A DNA stretch of 12,576 nucleotides from Gammaproteobacteria bacterium. GTDB taxonomy: Bacteria > Pseudomonadota > Gammaproteobacteria > Granulosicoccales > Granulosicoccaceae. Positions 6,301-12,576 of the stretch are shown here, one piece after another. The position numbers and the translations under genes were made by a program. The notes under the pieces were generated by a model that was not told where the DNA came from, did not search any database, and saw only the letters and a program-made list of their open reading frames with translations. Numbering within the stretch: the stretch's first letter is position 1; each line of letters starts with the position of its first letter. The stretch spans positions 1 through 12,576 of the forward strand of contig JAHQVR010000251.1 of NCBI GenBank assembly GCA_019634245.1, written 5' to 3'.

Positions 6301-7376
6301 TTCAATCCTGTCGTTGCGATACCGGTGGTGATAAACCGCTGTAACCAAACAAACACTAAGGTGACGGGTATCAAGGATACGACTGTCATCGCTAGAATAA
6401 AATGGTGGTCTTGATCGAACTCACCCGAAAATGAAGTGAGACCGAGTTGGATCGTGTGCTGCGAAGGATCCGATATCAGTACGATTAATGGCCACAGAAA
6501 ATCATTCCAGCGCCAAATGGTGGACAGTATCGCGAGCACGGACAAGGCTGGAAGCGACAGCGGTAGAATGATTCGCCAATAAATTCGCCACTCAGACGCA
6601 GCATCCATACGAGCAGCCTCTAACAATTCATCGGGAATGGTTAGCATATATTGGCGCAATAGGAATACACCTGTCGGTGTTGCAGCCGCGGGAATAATGA
6701 CCCCCCACAGAGAGCCAAATATTCCGAAGGACCAAACTACAAAAAATAGAGATACTAAAATAATCGTGTTGGGTATCAATAGCGTGGCGACAATGAGTAT
6801 GGTGAAGGTTAAGCGCCCTTTAAACTGATACTTCGATAAAGCGAATGCGGCCATCGAGTTAATCAGTAGTGTAATGACCGTTGCCACGACCGTTACAAAG
6901 ACGGTATTCCACAGCAAAAGTTTGAAATTAAAGAATTTCTGCCCACCTCTTGAGAGCAGTGGATCCAGATAATTTTCGGTGGCAAGCCTGATTTCCTCTG
7001 CAGGTAGTAACTCCTTCCGCGGCACCTGAAAGATAGTGGTAGGATCTTCTGCCTTGGCGGTATCAGTGAGTTTTCTGGTTGGTCCTGCTTTAAACACTTC
7101 CTGCGGCACCCCGTTTTCATCCTTCCATAAATACAGGCGTTTGACACCGACGCCGTCTATGTTTCGTTCAATCTGGTCGAACGGCATTAGCCGAGTGTCG
7201 AAATTCTCGATAGCTTCTTCTGACTTAAATGAACTCAGTACTGTCCACAGAACGGGTACTAAAATAATTAAAATCCCGAGTAACAAATAGCCGTATGCGA
7301 CGACATCTTGTGCGCCTATGCGAGAACCGTTGGCAGAACCTTGAGTGGCGGTGAGAAATTTGACGACTTTTGACAT
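6297..7376 (-). CDS. CUT1 carbohydrate ABC transporter permease (MalG-like) with long periplasmic loop
   Basis: Inner-membrane permease of 359 residues; MalG/UgpE relatives are mostly 270-300. The first membrane segment is at about 27-48. An insert of about 100 residues (51-151) between segments 1 and 2 follows, then the core with segments at about 154-177, 190-212, 222-240, 276-295 and 326-345. The cytoplasmic EAA loop that contacts the ATPase is at about 249-272 (DELLEAARMDAASEW...). The insert is charged and has no cysteine or recognised domain; by topology it is periplasmic, where it could touch the binding protein. AglG- and MalG-like proteins with enlarged loops are known, so this may reflect a subfamily. 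The ATG is two bases after the stop of the preceding permease gene and its stop overlaps the ATPase start. Substrate not identified. Confidence 0.93.
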   Translation of the reverse strand: MSKVVKFLTATQGSANGSRIGAQDVVAYGYLLLGILIILVPVLWTVLSSFKSEEAIENFDTRLMPFDQIERNIDGVGVKRLYLWKDENGVPQEVFKAGPTRKLTDTAKAEDPTTIFQVPRKELLPAEEIRLATENYLDPLLSRGGQKFFNFKLLLWNTVFVTVVATVITLLINSMAAFALSKYQFKGRLTFTILIVATLLIPNTIILVSLFFVVWSFGIFGSLWGVIIPAAATPTGVFLLRQYMLTIPDELLEAARMDAASEWRIYWRIILPLSLPALSVLAILSTIWRWNDFLWPLIVLISDPSQHTIQLGLTSFSGEFDQDHHFILAMTVVSLIPVTLVFVWLQRFITTGIATTGLK

Positions 7377-7378
7377 GA

Positions 7379-8815
7379 CTAAAGCTGCGATTGACGCCGT
7401 GTCAAGAACAATTGCATGAAGGTAAACACTGCAATCACGATGGCCATCAGAACAGAGCCAGCAGCCGCGGCTCCGTATTTGGGATTCTCTCCGGTGAAGG
7501 CGGTTTCAAAAATGTTCTGTACCACCATAAACGTCTCTCGTCCAGGCCCACCTCCGGTTAGTAGATAGACTTCATCGAACACCTGAAAGGATCGGATGAG
7601 CGACAGTACGATTACAACCGTCAATGTGGGAGTGATCAGTGGCAGGGTGATCTTGAAAAATACTCGCACAGGCCGACCAGCATCCATTTTGGCGGCTTCG
7701 TATAAATCAGAAGGGATCGCTTGTAACCCCGCAAGTAGAATAAGCATATAGAAGCCCATGTGTGACCAGGTAAACACGAACACCAGCCAGAAAAATGGCC
7801 ATCCAGTGTTGCGTTGTACTAGCCAATTTACAGGTCTGAACTTCTCGAAATTGAATACGGTATCAAACTGAATAGTCAACAGCATTGCAACTGCAGCCAC
7901 AGAAAGAATGGCCACTGCTATGGCTGATGCTTTGTGTGCTGAGGAAAGTAGCCATAAGAACAAGAACACAATCACGAGCGCGACTATTAAGCTTGGCGTT
8001 AGCCCACTATCGGGTAGCAAAAGTTGGATAGGGTTAGCCCACAAAGTTAATAGGAAGAATACCAGCGCAAATCCACTGGCCCAAATCAACGAGGGGTCTT
8101 TGTTGCTTCGCAACGTTCGCTGTGCGGTGACGAGCAGTAATATGCCGATGATGACAGTCGCTATAATGTCGAACCCGGCCATATTCGATAGCGCGGTCAT
8201 CGTATCTGCACCACTACCTAGGCCTTGATTCAACACACCTTTGCGGTGCAGAATCCAGTGCCAAATATTGGCAATAACCACGGGTGACAACATCACTGGG
8301 TAGAAAAACATGGCTCGCCAGAAACCACGTCCGGCCAAGGATTTGTTCACCACCAGAGCGGTGATCAAGGCGACCACGCACAGTACGGGTACTTGGAATA
8401 GCACGAAGAACAACGTGTTATACATGCCGGTCCAGAAGGTATAGCCGGCATTTGAGCAGCTTTTAGGAACGCTATAGTCTTCGCAAGAGAAAATATTGCT
8501 GTAGTTTTCGCCACCCACAAAGGGGCGGTTGAACAGATCGATGCTCTCACCACCGGTGAATGACACCCAGAAATTCAAAATCATCGGTAAGAAAGTGAAT
8601 AGCCCGAACAATGCCATGTTCGGCAACAGAAACGCGTAAGGGACACCACCGCGTCCCCAGAGGCTTTGGGCCAGTTCCACTGGAAAGCCCAATAGGTCCA
8701 TCGCAAATTGTCCAATCTGTGTTGGACGATAGCTTCTATTTGAAAGTAGCCAGATGCTCCCACCGATAACCCAGACGGCGAGAATAACGTACATGATGAT
8801 TCCCGCTACCGACAT
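7379..8815 (-). CDS. CUT1 carbohydrate ABC transporter permease (MalF/UgpA-like), enlarged with extra membrane segments
   Basis: Inner-membrane permease of 478 residues, against about 290-320 for most UgpA-type relatives. Core features are YAFLLPNMALFGLFTFLPMI (about 60-79), W-rich NIWHWILHRKGVLNQGL at 183-199, the EAA loop SDLYEAAKMDAG at 369-380, and the family pattern VFDEVYLLTGGGPG at 412-425. Extra parts are an N-terminal membrane segment at about 5-24 and an insert at about 200-328 with four further hydrophobic segments (about 214-231, 243-261, 273-291, 296-314). An even number of helices would keep the core topology. A periplasmic pair C111/C120 could form a disulfide. This is not the large soluble P2 loop of E. 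coli MalF. The ATG at 8815 has GGCGGA five bases upstream; M8 is an alternative. Confidence 0.92.
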   Translation of the reverse strand: MSVAGIIMYVILAVWVIGGSIWLLSNRSYRPTQIGQFAMDLLGFPVELAQSLWGRGGVPYAFLLPNMALFGLFTFLPMILNFWVSFTGGESIDLFNRPFVGGENYSNIFSCEDYSVPKSCSNAGYTFWTGMYNTLFFVLFQVPVLCVVALITALVVNKSLAGRGFWRAMFFYPVMLSPVVIANIWHWILHRKGVLNQGLGSGADTMTALSNMAGFDIIATVIIGILLLVTAQRTLRSNKDPSLIWASGFALVFFLLTLWANPIQLLLPDSGLTPSLIVALVIVFLFLWLLSSAHKASAIAVAILSVAAVAMLLTIQFDTVFNFEKFRPVNWLVQRNTGWPFFWLVFVFTWSHMGFYMLILLAGLQAIPSDLYEAAKMDAGRPVRVFFKITLPLITPTLTVVIVLSLIRSFQVFDEVYLLTGGGPGRETFMVVQNIFETAFTGENPKYGAAAAGSVLMAIVIAVFTFMQLFLTRRQSQL

Positions 8816-8854
8816 GGAGATCCGCCGGTTGCTGAGATTATTGCGAGGTGGGAG

Positions 8855-8880
8855 GAGCCGCCGGCAACTGCCGACGACTC
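8855..8880 (-). promoter_or_regulatory. Strong RNA hairpin between binding-protein and permease genes
   Basis: On the transcribed strand GAGTCGTCGGC pairs with GCCGGCGGCTC across the loop AGTT: 11 base pairs, two of them G-U, and no mismatch. It starts 28 bases after the binding-protein stop and ends 40 bases before the permease ATG. No T-run follows, so it is not a classic terminator. Hairpins at this place in ABC operons commonly protect the binding-protein message from 3' decay and lower downstream expression; that role here is inferred. Confidence 0.6.
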
Positions 8881-8907
8881 ATTACTACGATACATCATGC
8901 CCGCTTT

Positions 8908-10179
8908 CTATCGAGCGTCCTCTTCCAACGTGGCGTTTATTTTTTCCATGGCTTCGTCCAGGCTTAAGTCGCCCGTTAACACACCGCCTAAATGTTCAAC
9001 AGTGGCATTGTAGATGACGAACCCGAATGGGCTGCCTTGCAGTTGAAAGGCTTGTGGCGTTTGTTCTGAGGCCTGTGATGCTGACGCAGCGAACAGATTA
9101 AGCCCTTCTGATACAGCCTCACCTGCACCAAAGTCTGTGTACTTGATGCCTTCGGCTTGAATTTTAGCGTGCGCTGGAATAGCAAAGGTGCGGCTATACC
9201 ACTCACGAGCTTGATCGTATTCGCCCATCCAGGCTACAAACTTAGCCGCTTCAGCGGCATTTTCTGTTTGATCAAAAGCAACCAGACCCGCTCCGCCAGG
9301 CATGATGCCACAGCCTGCTGGGCCACAAGGCACAGGGACGACAGTCCAGTCGAACTTGTCACCAACATTTTCTTGGACATTACCGATATTCCAGGAGCCA
9401 GACATGTAGAACGGAACATCTTCACCGAAAAACATTTCATTACCGTTTGCGTATTTGGAACCAGACACAGCGGGCCAGATATCAGCAGGCATTAAACCGC
9501 TTTCGTGCCAGGCAACCATTTTTTCAGCAAAGGTTTTGAACCCATCATCGATGATGATGTTGCCATCTGCATCAAAATACTTCGCACCGTAAGACATAGC
9601 GGGGCCTGCAAACCGGTGACCGGAGCGGTCCATGATCATACCGGCATAACTTCCACCTTTATCCATGACCTGCTGAGTGGCTTCTGCCCAGTCATCCCAG
9701 GTAGCCCCCGGCGCTGGAACATCGACACCAGCTTCTTCAAACATCGTTAGATTGACATAAGGGCCTGTCACGGTCATCTCTGTGTGGAAGCCGTAGATGC
9801 CACCTTCGTTACCGGCGCGGTACCAAGGCAGAACGGAACCGTAATCCTGCTCCCAAGCAGCCGCATCAACATGGGGCGTTAGGTCAACATAGTATTTATG
9901 CAATCCACCCAAGTTGGTGACGAAGGCCAGGTCAGGACCATTTCCAGATTCCAGTTGCCCCGCGAGTTGCTCTCGAATGACGTTGTAGCCCACCAAATTT
10001 AGCTTGATGGTGACATCGGGGTTGGCCTCACTGTAGCGGTTAGCAAAATCCTCAACGATGGCCGCCTTTTTGTCGACATCACTAATCATTAGATTTAATT
10101 CAGCGGCCGAGGCGGGTAGGGTTAATGTGCTAGCGAGCACTGAGCCGGCGGCGATGGCCAGCTTACGAAAATGATTCAC
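8908..10179 (-). CDS. CUT1 carbohydrate ABC transporter periplasmic substrate-binding protein
   Basis: Periplasmic binding protein of 423 residues (extracellular solute-binding family 1) that captures a sugar or sugar derivative and delivers it to the permeases that follow. The signal peptide is clear: NHFRKLAIAAGSVLASTLTL, then ASA|AE, with likely cleavage after A25. There is no lipobox, so it is soluble rather than a lipoprotein. Family features include NPDVTIKLN, the pattern GNGPDLAFVTNLG, GIYGFHTEMT, ATWDDWAEATQQ and PFYMSGSWNIG, the latter lining the cleft in relatives. A close cysteine pair occurs in VPCGPAGCG. GTG at 10179 is the start, with GAGGAG eight bases upstream. It is the first gene of a four-gene operon with its own upstream promoter region and palindrome. 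The sugar cannot be inferred because no catabolic gene is linked in the window. Confidence 0.94.
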   Translation of the reverse strand: MNHFRKLAIAAGSVLASTLTLPASAAELNLMISDVDKKAAIVEDFANRYSEANPDVTIKLNLVGYNVIREQLAGQLESGNGPDLAFVTNLGGLHKYYVDLTPHVDAAAWEQDYGSVLPWYRAGNEGGIYGFHTEMTVTGPYVNLTMFEEAGVDVPAPGATWDDWAEATQQVMDKGGSYAGMIMDRSGHRFAGPAMSYGAKYFDADGNIIIDDGFKTFAEKMVAWHESGLMPADIWPAVSGSKYANGNEMFFGEDVPFYMSGSWNIGNVQENVGDKFDWTVVPVPCGPAGCGIMPGGAGLVAFDQTENAAEAAKFVAWMGEYDQAREWYSRTFAIPAHAKIQAEGIKYTDFGAGEAVSEGLNLFAASASQASEQTPQAFQLQGSPFGFVIYNATVEHLGGVLTGDLSLDEAMEKINATLEEDAR

Positions 10180-10235
10180 TATTAATTCTCCTCACATGAG
10201 ATTGGGCCAGCTATGTGGCGTATCCAAGATTCTGA

Positions 10236-10241
10236 TTTATA
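10236..10241 (-). promoter_or_regulatory. Putative -10 element of the sugar-transport operon
   Basis: Read on the minus strand this is TATAAA (in CGTCTATAAATC), preceded by a run of nine A bases (10246-10254) and TTGCTT. TTGCTT lies 14 bases upstream, which is too short for a standard -35 pairing. A start about 45-50 bases before the GTG would follow. The promoter is only suggested by composition and position. Confidence 0.35.
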
Positions 10242-10269
10242 GACGTTTTTTTTTCAAGCAAATGTTCTA

Positions 10270-10293
10270 TTTCTGCCGCATCTGCCGCAGAAA
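10270..10293. promoter_or_regulatory. 24-base palindrome/tandem repeat upstream of the sugar-transport operon (candidate operator)
   Basis: The outer arms TTTCTGC (10270-10276) and GCAGAAA (10287-10293) are perfect inverted repeats. On the minus strand the interior is an exact tandem repeat TGCGGCAGA-TGCGGCAGA. It lies just upstream of the AT-rich promoter-like stretch, about 90-115 bases before the binding-protein GTG. That position suits an activator or a sugar-responsive regulator site. No matching regulator gene is in the window. It could also fold as an RNA hairpin at the end of the peptide-transport transcript, but no T-run follows. Confidence 0.45.
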
Positions 10294-10296
10294 TGC

Positions 10297-10318
10297 GACT
10301 AAGAGGGCAGTCTTAGTC
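10297..10318. repeat. Perfect 8-base inverted repeat between the two ABC operons
   Basis: GACTAAGA and TCTTAGTC are exact inverted repeats around a six-base loop (10305-10310). It begins 64 bases after the stop of the double ATPase on the transcribed strand. It may end or stabilise that transcript, though it lacks a T-run, or it may be a second operator beside the 24-base palindrome. Confidence 0.4.
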
Positions 10319-10381
10319 TGCTAGAAGGAGACTATTACGTAACTGGTGGAAAATGGCAACCGGGAGTGTGATTCAGTTTGA

Positions 10382-12019
10382 TCAGGCTCGGTTGTTTGCC
10401 ACGGAATCCAGCCACGCCGTATCCATTTCCGGTACCGACTCTAACAGTAGTTGAGTGTAGGCTGGATGAGGCGGGTTAAGTATCTCGGATTTTAAGCCTT
10501 GCTCTACCACTGATCCTTGATACATAACGACAATTTCATCGGATATGGCTTTTACTACCGCGATATCGTGAGTGATAAACAGGTAGGTGATTTTAAATTC
10601 GTGCTGCAAACGGAGTAATAATTTCAGAATACCTTCTTGCACAATTTGATCTAATGCAGATGTCACTTCATCGCAAATGATCACATCGGGCTCCGCGGCT
10701 AATGCTCGAGCGATGCAAATCCGTTGTTTCTGCCCACCGGAGAGTTCGCTCGGCAATCGATCTACAAAGGATTCATCTAGCTCTATCATTTCCAGCAGCT
10801 CAACGACCCGGGCGTATTTTTCGGCGCCTTGCATATCGTGATAAAAACTCAGTGGCCGACCAATGATTTCCGCAACCGTTTGTTTTGGATTCATGGCGGT
10901 ATCTGCCATTTGGTAAATCATTTGTATGCGGCGTAATTGCTCTTTTGAGCGCTCTTTCAGCGAACTGGGTAAAGTCTCGCCGTTGAACATAACCGAACCG
11001 GTCAACGGTGGGAGCAAGCCGGTAATTACTCGGGCAGCGGTTGATTTACCCGATCCTGATTCGCCAACGATCGCAACTGTACGTCCACGAGCCACTTGAA
11101 GGTTAACGTTCTCTAGAACTTTCAGAGATCGGCCATAGGCGGCATCGATACCCTGAAGTGACAAAATGATGTCGTCGCTGGGTGATTCTGCTTTTTCTAA
11201 TGCTCGTACCGACCACAGCGATTTGGTATAGGCTTGTTTAGGAGCCGTCAGCATAGTTTCTGTCGTCGCTTCTTCTACTTCCTCGCCGTGGCGCAGTACC
11301 TTAATTCGATCGGCCATTTGCGCCACCACCGCCAGATCGTGCGTGATATAGATTGCGGCGGTATTAAATTTCTCAACGATCGCACGCATGGCGAGTAGTA
11401 CATCGACTTGTGTTGTTACATCCAACGCTGTGGTGGGTTCGTCGAATATAATTAAATCGGGACGCGGTGACATGGCCATTGCGGTCATCACCCGTTGCAG
11501 TTGTCCACCGGATACTTGGTGTGGATAGCGCTGGCCAATGGATGAAGGGTCGGGTAAAGATAAAGACTCATACAGGTCAATGGCATCGCTGCGTGCATCG
11601 GTATCGGTGGCGACGTCATGGCCAACAGTGGCCTCTATCGTCTGATTGATGAGTCTGTGTGCTGGATTAAAAGATGCCGCCGCTGATTGAGCCACATAGG
11701 CCATTCTTGATCCCCACAGCGCACGCTTTTGGGCGTTTTTGGCTTTCATCAAATCCACACCATCAAACACTATTTCAGAGCCGGGTAGAATTTTACAACC
11801 CGGCTGCGCATAACCCATAGCAGCTTTCCCTAACGTGGATTTCCCCGCCCCAGATTCGCCGATTAACCCAAGGATTTCACCGCGATGCAAAGTGAGGTTT
11901 ACTCCCTTAATGATTTGGTGCCATTGCTCATCACTGAAGCCATCGATGCAGACATTTCGCATCTCCAGCAGCACCTCTCCTAGGCCATTGTTGGATTGAT
12001 TCGGTTCGCTAGAGTTCAT
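10382..12019 (-). CDS. Double-domain peptide/nickel-type ABC transporter ATPase (DppD-DppF fusion)
   Basis: ATPase of 545 residues with two complete nucleotide-binding domains, as in GsiA or YejF, so one chain supplies both ATPase sites of a Dpp/Opp-type importer. Domain 1: Walker A GESGAGKS (54-61), signature VSGGQLQR (169-176), Walker B LIIFDEPT (189-196), H227. Domain 2: Walker A GESGSGKS (319-326), signature LSGGQKQR (426-433), Walker B VIICDEVT (446-453), H484. [13 protein letters not shown] near the end (516-528) is the typical tail of the oligopeptide-transporter ATPase. All catalytic residues look intact in both halves. The ATG at 12019 overlaps the end of the permease gene by 11 bases, showing translational coupling. 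It is the last gene of an operon entering from the right. Substrate is probably a peptide or a glutathione-like compound; this is not decided. Confidence 0.94.
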   Translation of the reverse strand: MNSSEPNQSNNGLGEVLLEMRNVCIDGFSDEQWHQIIKGVNLTLHRGEILGLIGESGAGKSTLGKAAMGYAQPGCKILPGSEIVFDGVDLMKAKNAQKRALWGSRMAYVAQSAAASFNPAHRLINQTIEATVGHDVATDTDARSDAIDLYESLSLPDPSSIGQRYPHQVSGGQLQRVMTAMAMSPRPDLIIFDEPTTALDVTTQVDVLLAMRAIVEKFNTAAIYITHDLAVVAQMADRIKVLRHGEEVEEATTETMLTAPKQAYTKSLWSVRALEKAESPSDDIILSLQGIDAAYGRSLKVLENVNLQVARGRTVAIVGESGSGKSTAARVITGLLPPLTGSVMFNGETLPSSLKERSKEQLRRIQMIYQMADTAMNPKQTVAEIIGRPLSFYHDMQGAEKYARVVELLEMIELDESFVDRLPSELSGGQKQRICIARALAAEPDVIICDEVTSALDQIVQEGILKLLLRLQHEFKITYLFITHDIAVVKAISDEIVVMYQGSVVEQGLKSEILNPPHPAYTQLLLESVPEMDTAWLDSVANNRA

Positions 12020-12576
12020 CGCGCAGCCCGCTGGTTTTATGTAGGAACCAATCCACTACAAAATTCACAGCCACTGTGAGTAGTGCTATCGCCGCCGCTG
12101 GCAGTAGAGGAGTGAGCCCAGCTGTTAGGTCGTATTGGGCAAACTGAATCATCGAGGCGTTGTCTCTGACCATGGAGCCCCAATCCGCGGTGGGTGGTTG
12201 TATGCCCAGTCCTAAAAAGGACAACGCTGCAATGGTGAGAAAGACAAATGAAAAACGCAAACCAAATTCTGCCACCAGAGGTGGCATGATATTGGGTAGT
12301 ATCTCGCGCCGCATTACCCACCCCAATCCTTCGCCTCGGAGTCGAGCTGCTTCAACATAATCCATAACGGCAACATTCACTGCTACCGAGCGGGTCAGCC
12401 GGAATACCCGAGTAGCAGTGAATGTTGCCGTTATGGATTATGTTGAGAGAGGTGATAGTGGAGCCGAATATCGACAACAACATAAGTGCGAATATCAAAC
12501 TCGGTATCGCCATAAGAACATCAACGAATCTGCTGAGCAACTGATCAAGCCAGGACCGGTTGATCGCTGCGACTAA
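12009..12576 (-). pseudogene. DppC-like peptide ABC transporter permease, frame-broken by an inverted duplication; 5' part outside window
   Basis: The inner-membrane permease partner of the double ATPase is encoded in two frames. The first, from the window edge to about 12447, gives LLSRFVDVLMAIPSLIFALM then LLSIFGSTITSL, typical DppC sequence. It then runs through meaningless residues (NIIHNGNIHCY...) to a TGA ending at about 12352. The second frame resumes with ATRVFRLTRS, just inside the upstream repeat arm, and continues with the EAA loop VMDYVEAARLRGEGLGW. It then has FLGLGIQPPTADWGSMVRDN, another DppC hallmark, and ends [10 protein letters not shown] at 12009. The meaningless part is exactly the reverse complement of 12352-12386. 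The second frame has a stop shortly upstream and no good start (GTG at 12380 is internal). Without correction the gene would give a truncated protein. If the repeat is a sequence artefact, the gene is intact in nature. Confidence 0.85.
12352..12446. repeat. 35-base perfect inverted repeat with 25-base spacer inside the DppC-like gene
   Basis: Bases 12352-12386 and 12412-12446 are exact reverse complements over 35 positions, separated by 25 bases (12387-12411). The left arm, read on the minus strand, encodes the conserved VAVNVAVMDYVE segment and is native. The right arm sits where the permease should have hydrophobic residues and is the foreign copy. The structure is too long and perfect for chance. 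Confidence 0.95.

Noticed and set aside
6301..6348. 16-residue upstream extension of the sugar ATPase
   Set aside because: It lies within the permease coding region; ATG at 6300 overlaps the permease stop and gives the standard MalK N-terminus.
10297..10318. Intrinsic terminator for the peptide-transport operon
   Set aside because: The inverted repeat is perfect but has a modest GC stem and is not followed by a T-run on the transcribed strand, so it is listed only as an inverted repeat.
12160..12360. 66-codon plus-strand frame opposite the DppC-like gene
   Set aside because: It is antisense to conserved permease coding sequence and has no recognisable domain.

Overview
The window looks like the chromosome of a Gram-negative proteobacterium, most likely a free-living (perhaps marine) gammaproteobacterium. 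The reasons are the gene families present (bd oxidase, CRP/FNR regulator, YeeE pair, Blh-type hydrolase, CUT1 and Dpp-type ABC transporters), the moderate base composition and the mix of ATG and GTG starts with good Shine-Dalgarno sites. No taxonomic marker gene is present, so this is an inference. No rRNA, tRNA, CRISPR array, insertion sequence or phage gene was seen.

Region 1 (1-4288) reads as a sulfide/persulfide-handling and respiration module around a CRP/FNR-family regulator (1388-2056, +). To its left, divergent, is subunit I of a cytochrome bd-type quinol oxidase (1-1125, -, cut by the window edge). To its right, on the same strand, are the two halves of a YeeE/YedE sulfur transporter (2270-2707 and 2704-3138), a possible 43-residue ORF (3246-3377) and a metallo-beta-lactamase-fold hydrolase of the Blh/persulfide-dioxygenase type (3404-4288). 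The same 14-base palindromic core (AGTGACAATATCAC) occurs twice, once between the oxidase and the regulator and once between the regulator and the transporter genes. It is the best candidate operator of this regulator and would tie the oxidase, transporter and hydrolase into one regulon.

Region 2 (4289-5226) holds a TerB-like cytoplasmic protein (4447-4890, +) and, convergent to it, a 74-residue peptidoglycan-binding-like protein (4948-5172, -) that lies just after the sugar-transport operon.

Region 3 (5227-10381, all -) is a complete CUT1-type carbohydrate ABC transporter in transcription order: binding protein, MalF-like permease, MalG-like permease, ATPase. Both permeases are unusual. The MalF-like one carries about four extra membrane segments in its middle, and the MalG-like one has a periplasmic loop of about 100 residues. 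A strong RNA hairpin separates the binding protein from the permeases, and a 24-base palindrome built from a tandem 9-base repeat lies upstream of the operon. The substrate cannot be told from the window.

Region 4 (10382-12576, -) is the end of a peptide/nickel-type (Dpp/Opp) ABC operon: a double-domain ATPase (DppD-DppF fusion) preceded by a DppC-like permease. The permease frame is broken exactly where a 35-base perfect inverted repeat (arms 12352-12386 and 12412-12446) has put a reversed copy of its own downstream coding sequence into the gene. This is either a template-switch mutation or a sequencing/assembly artefact.
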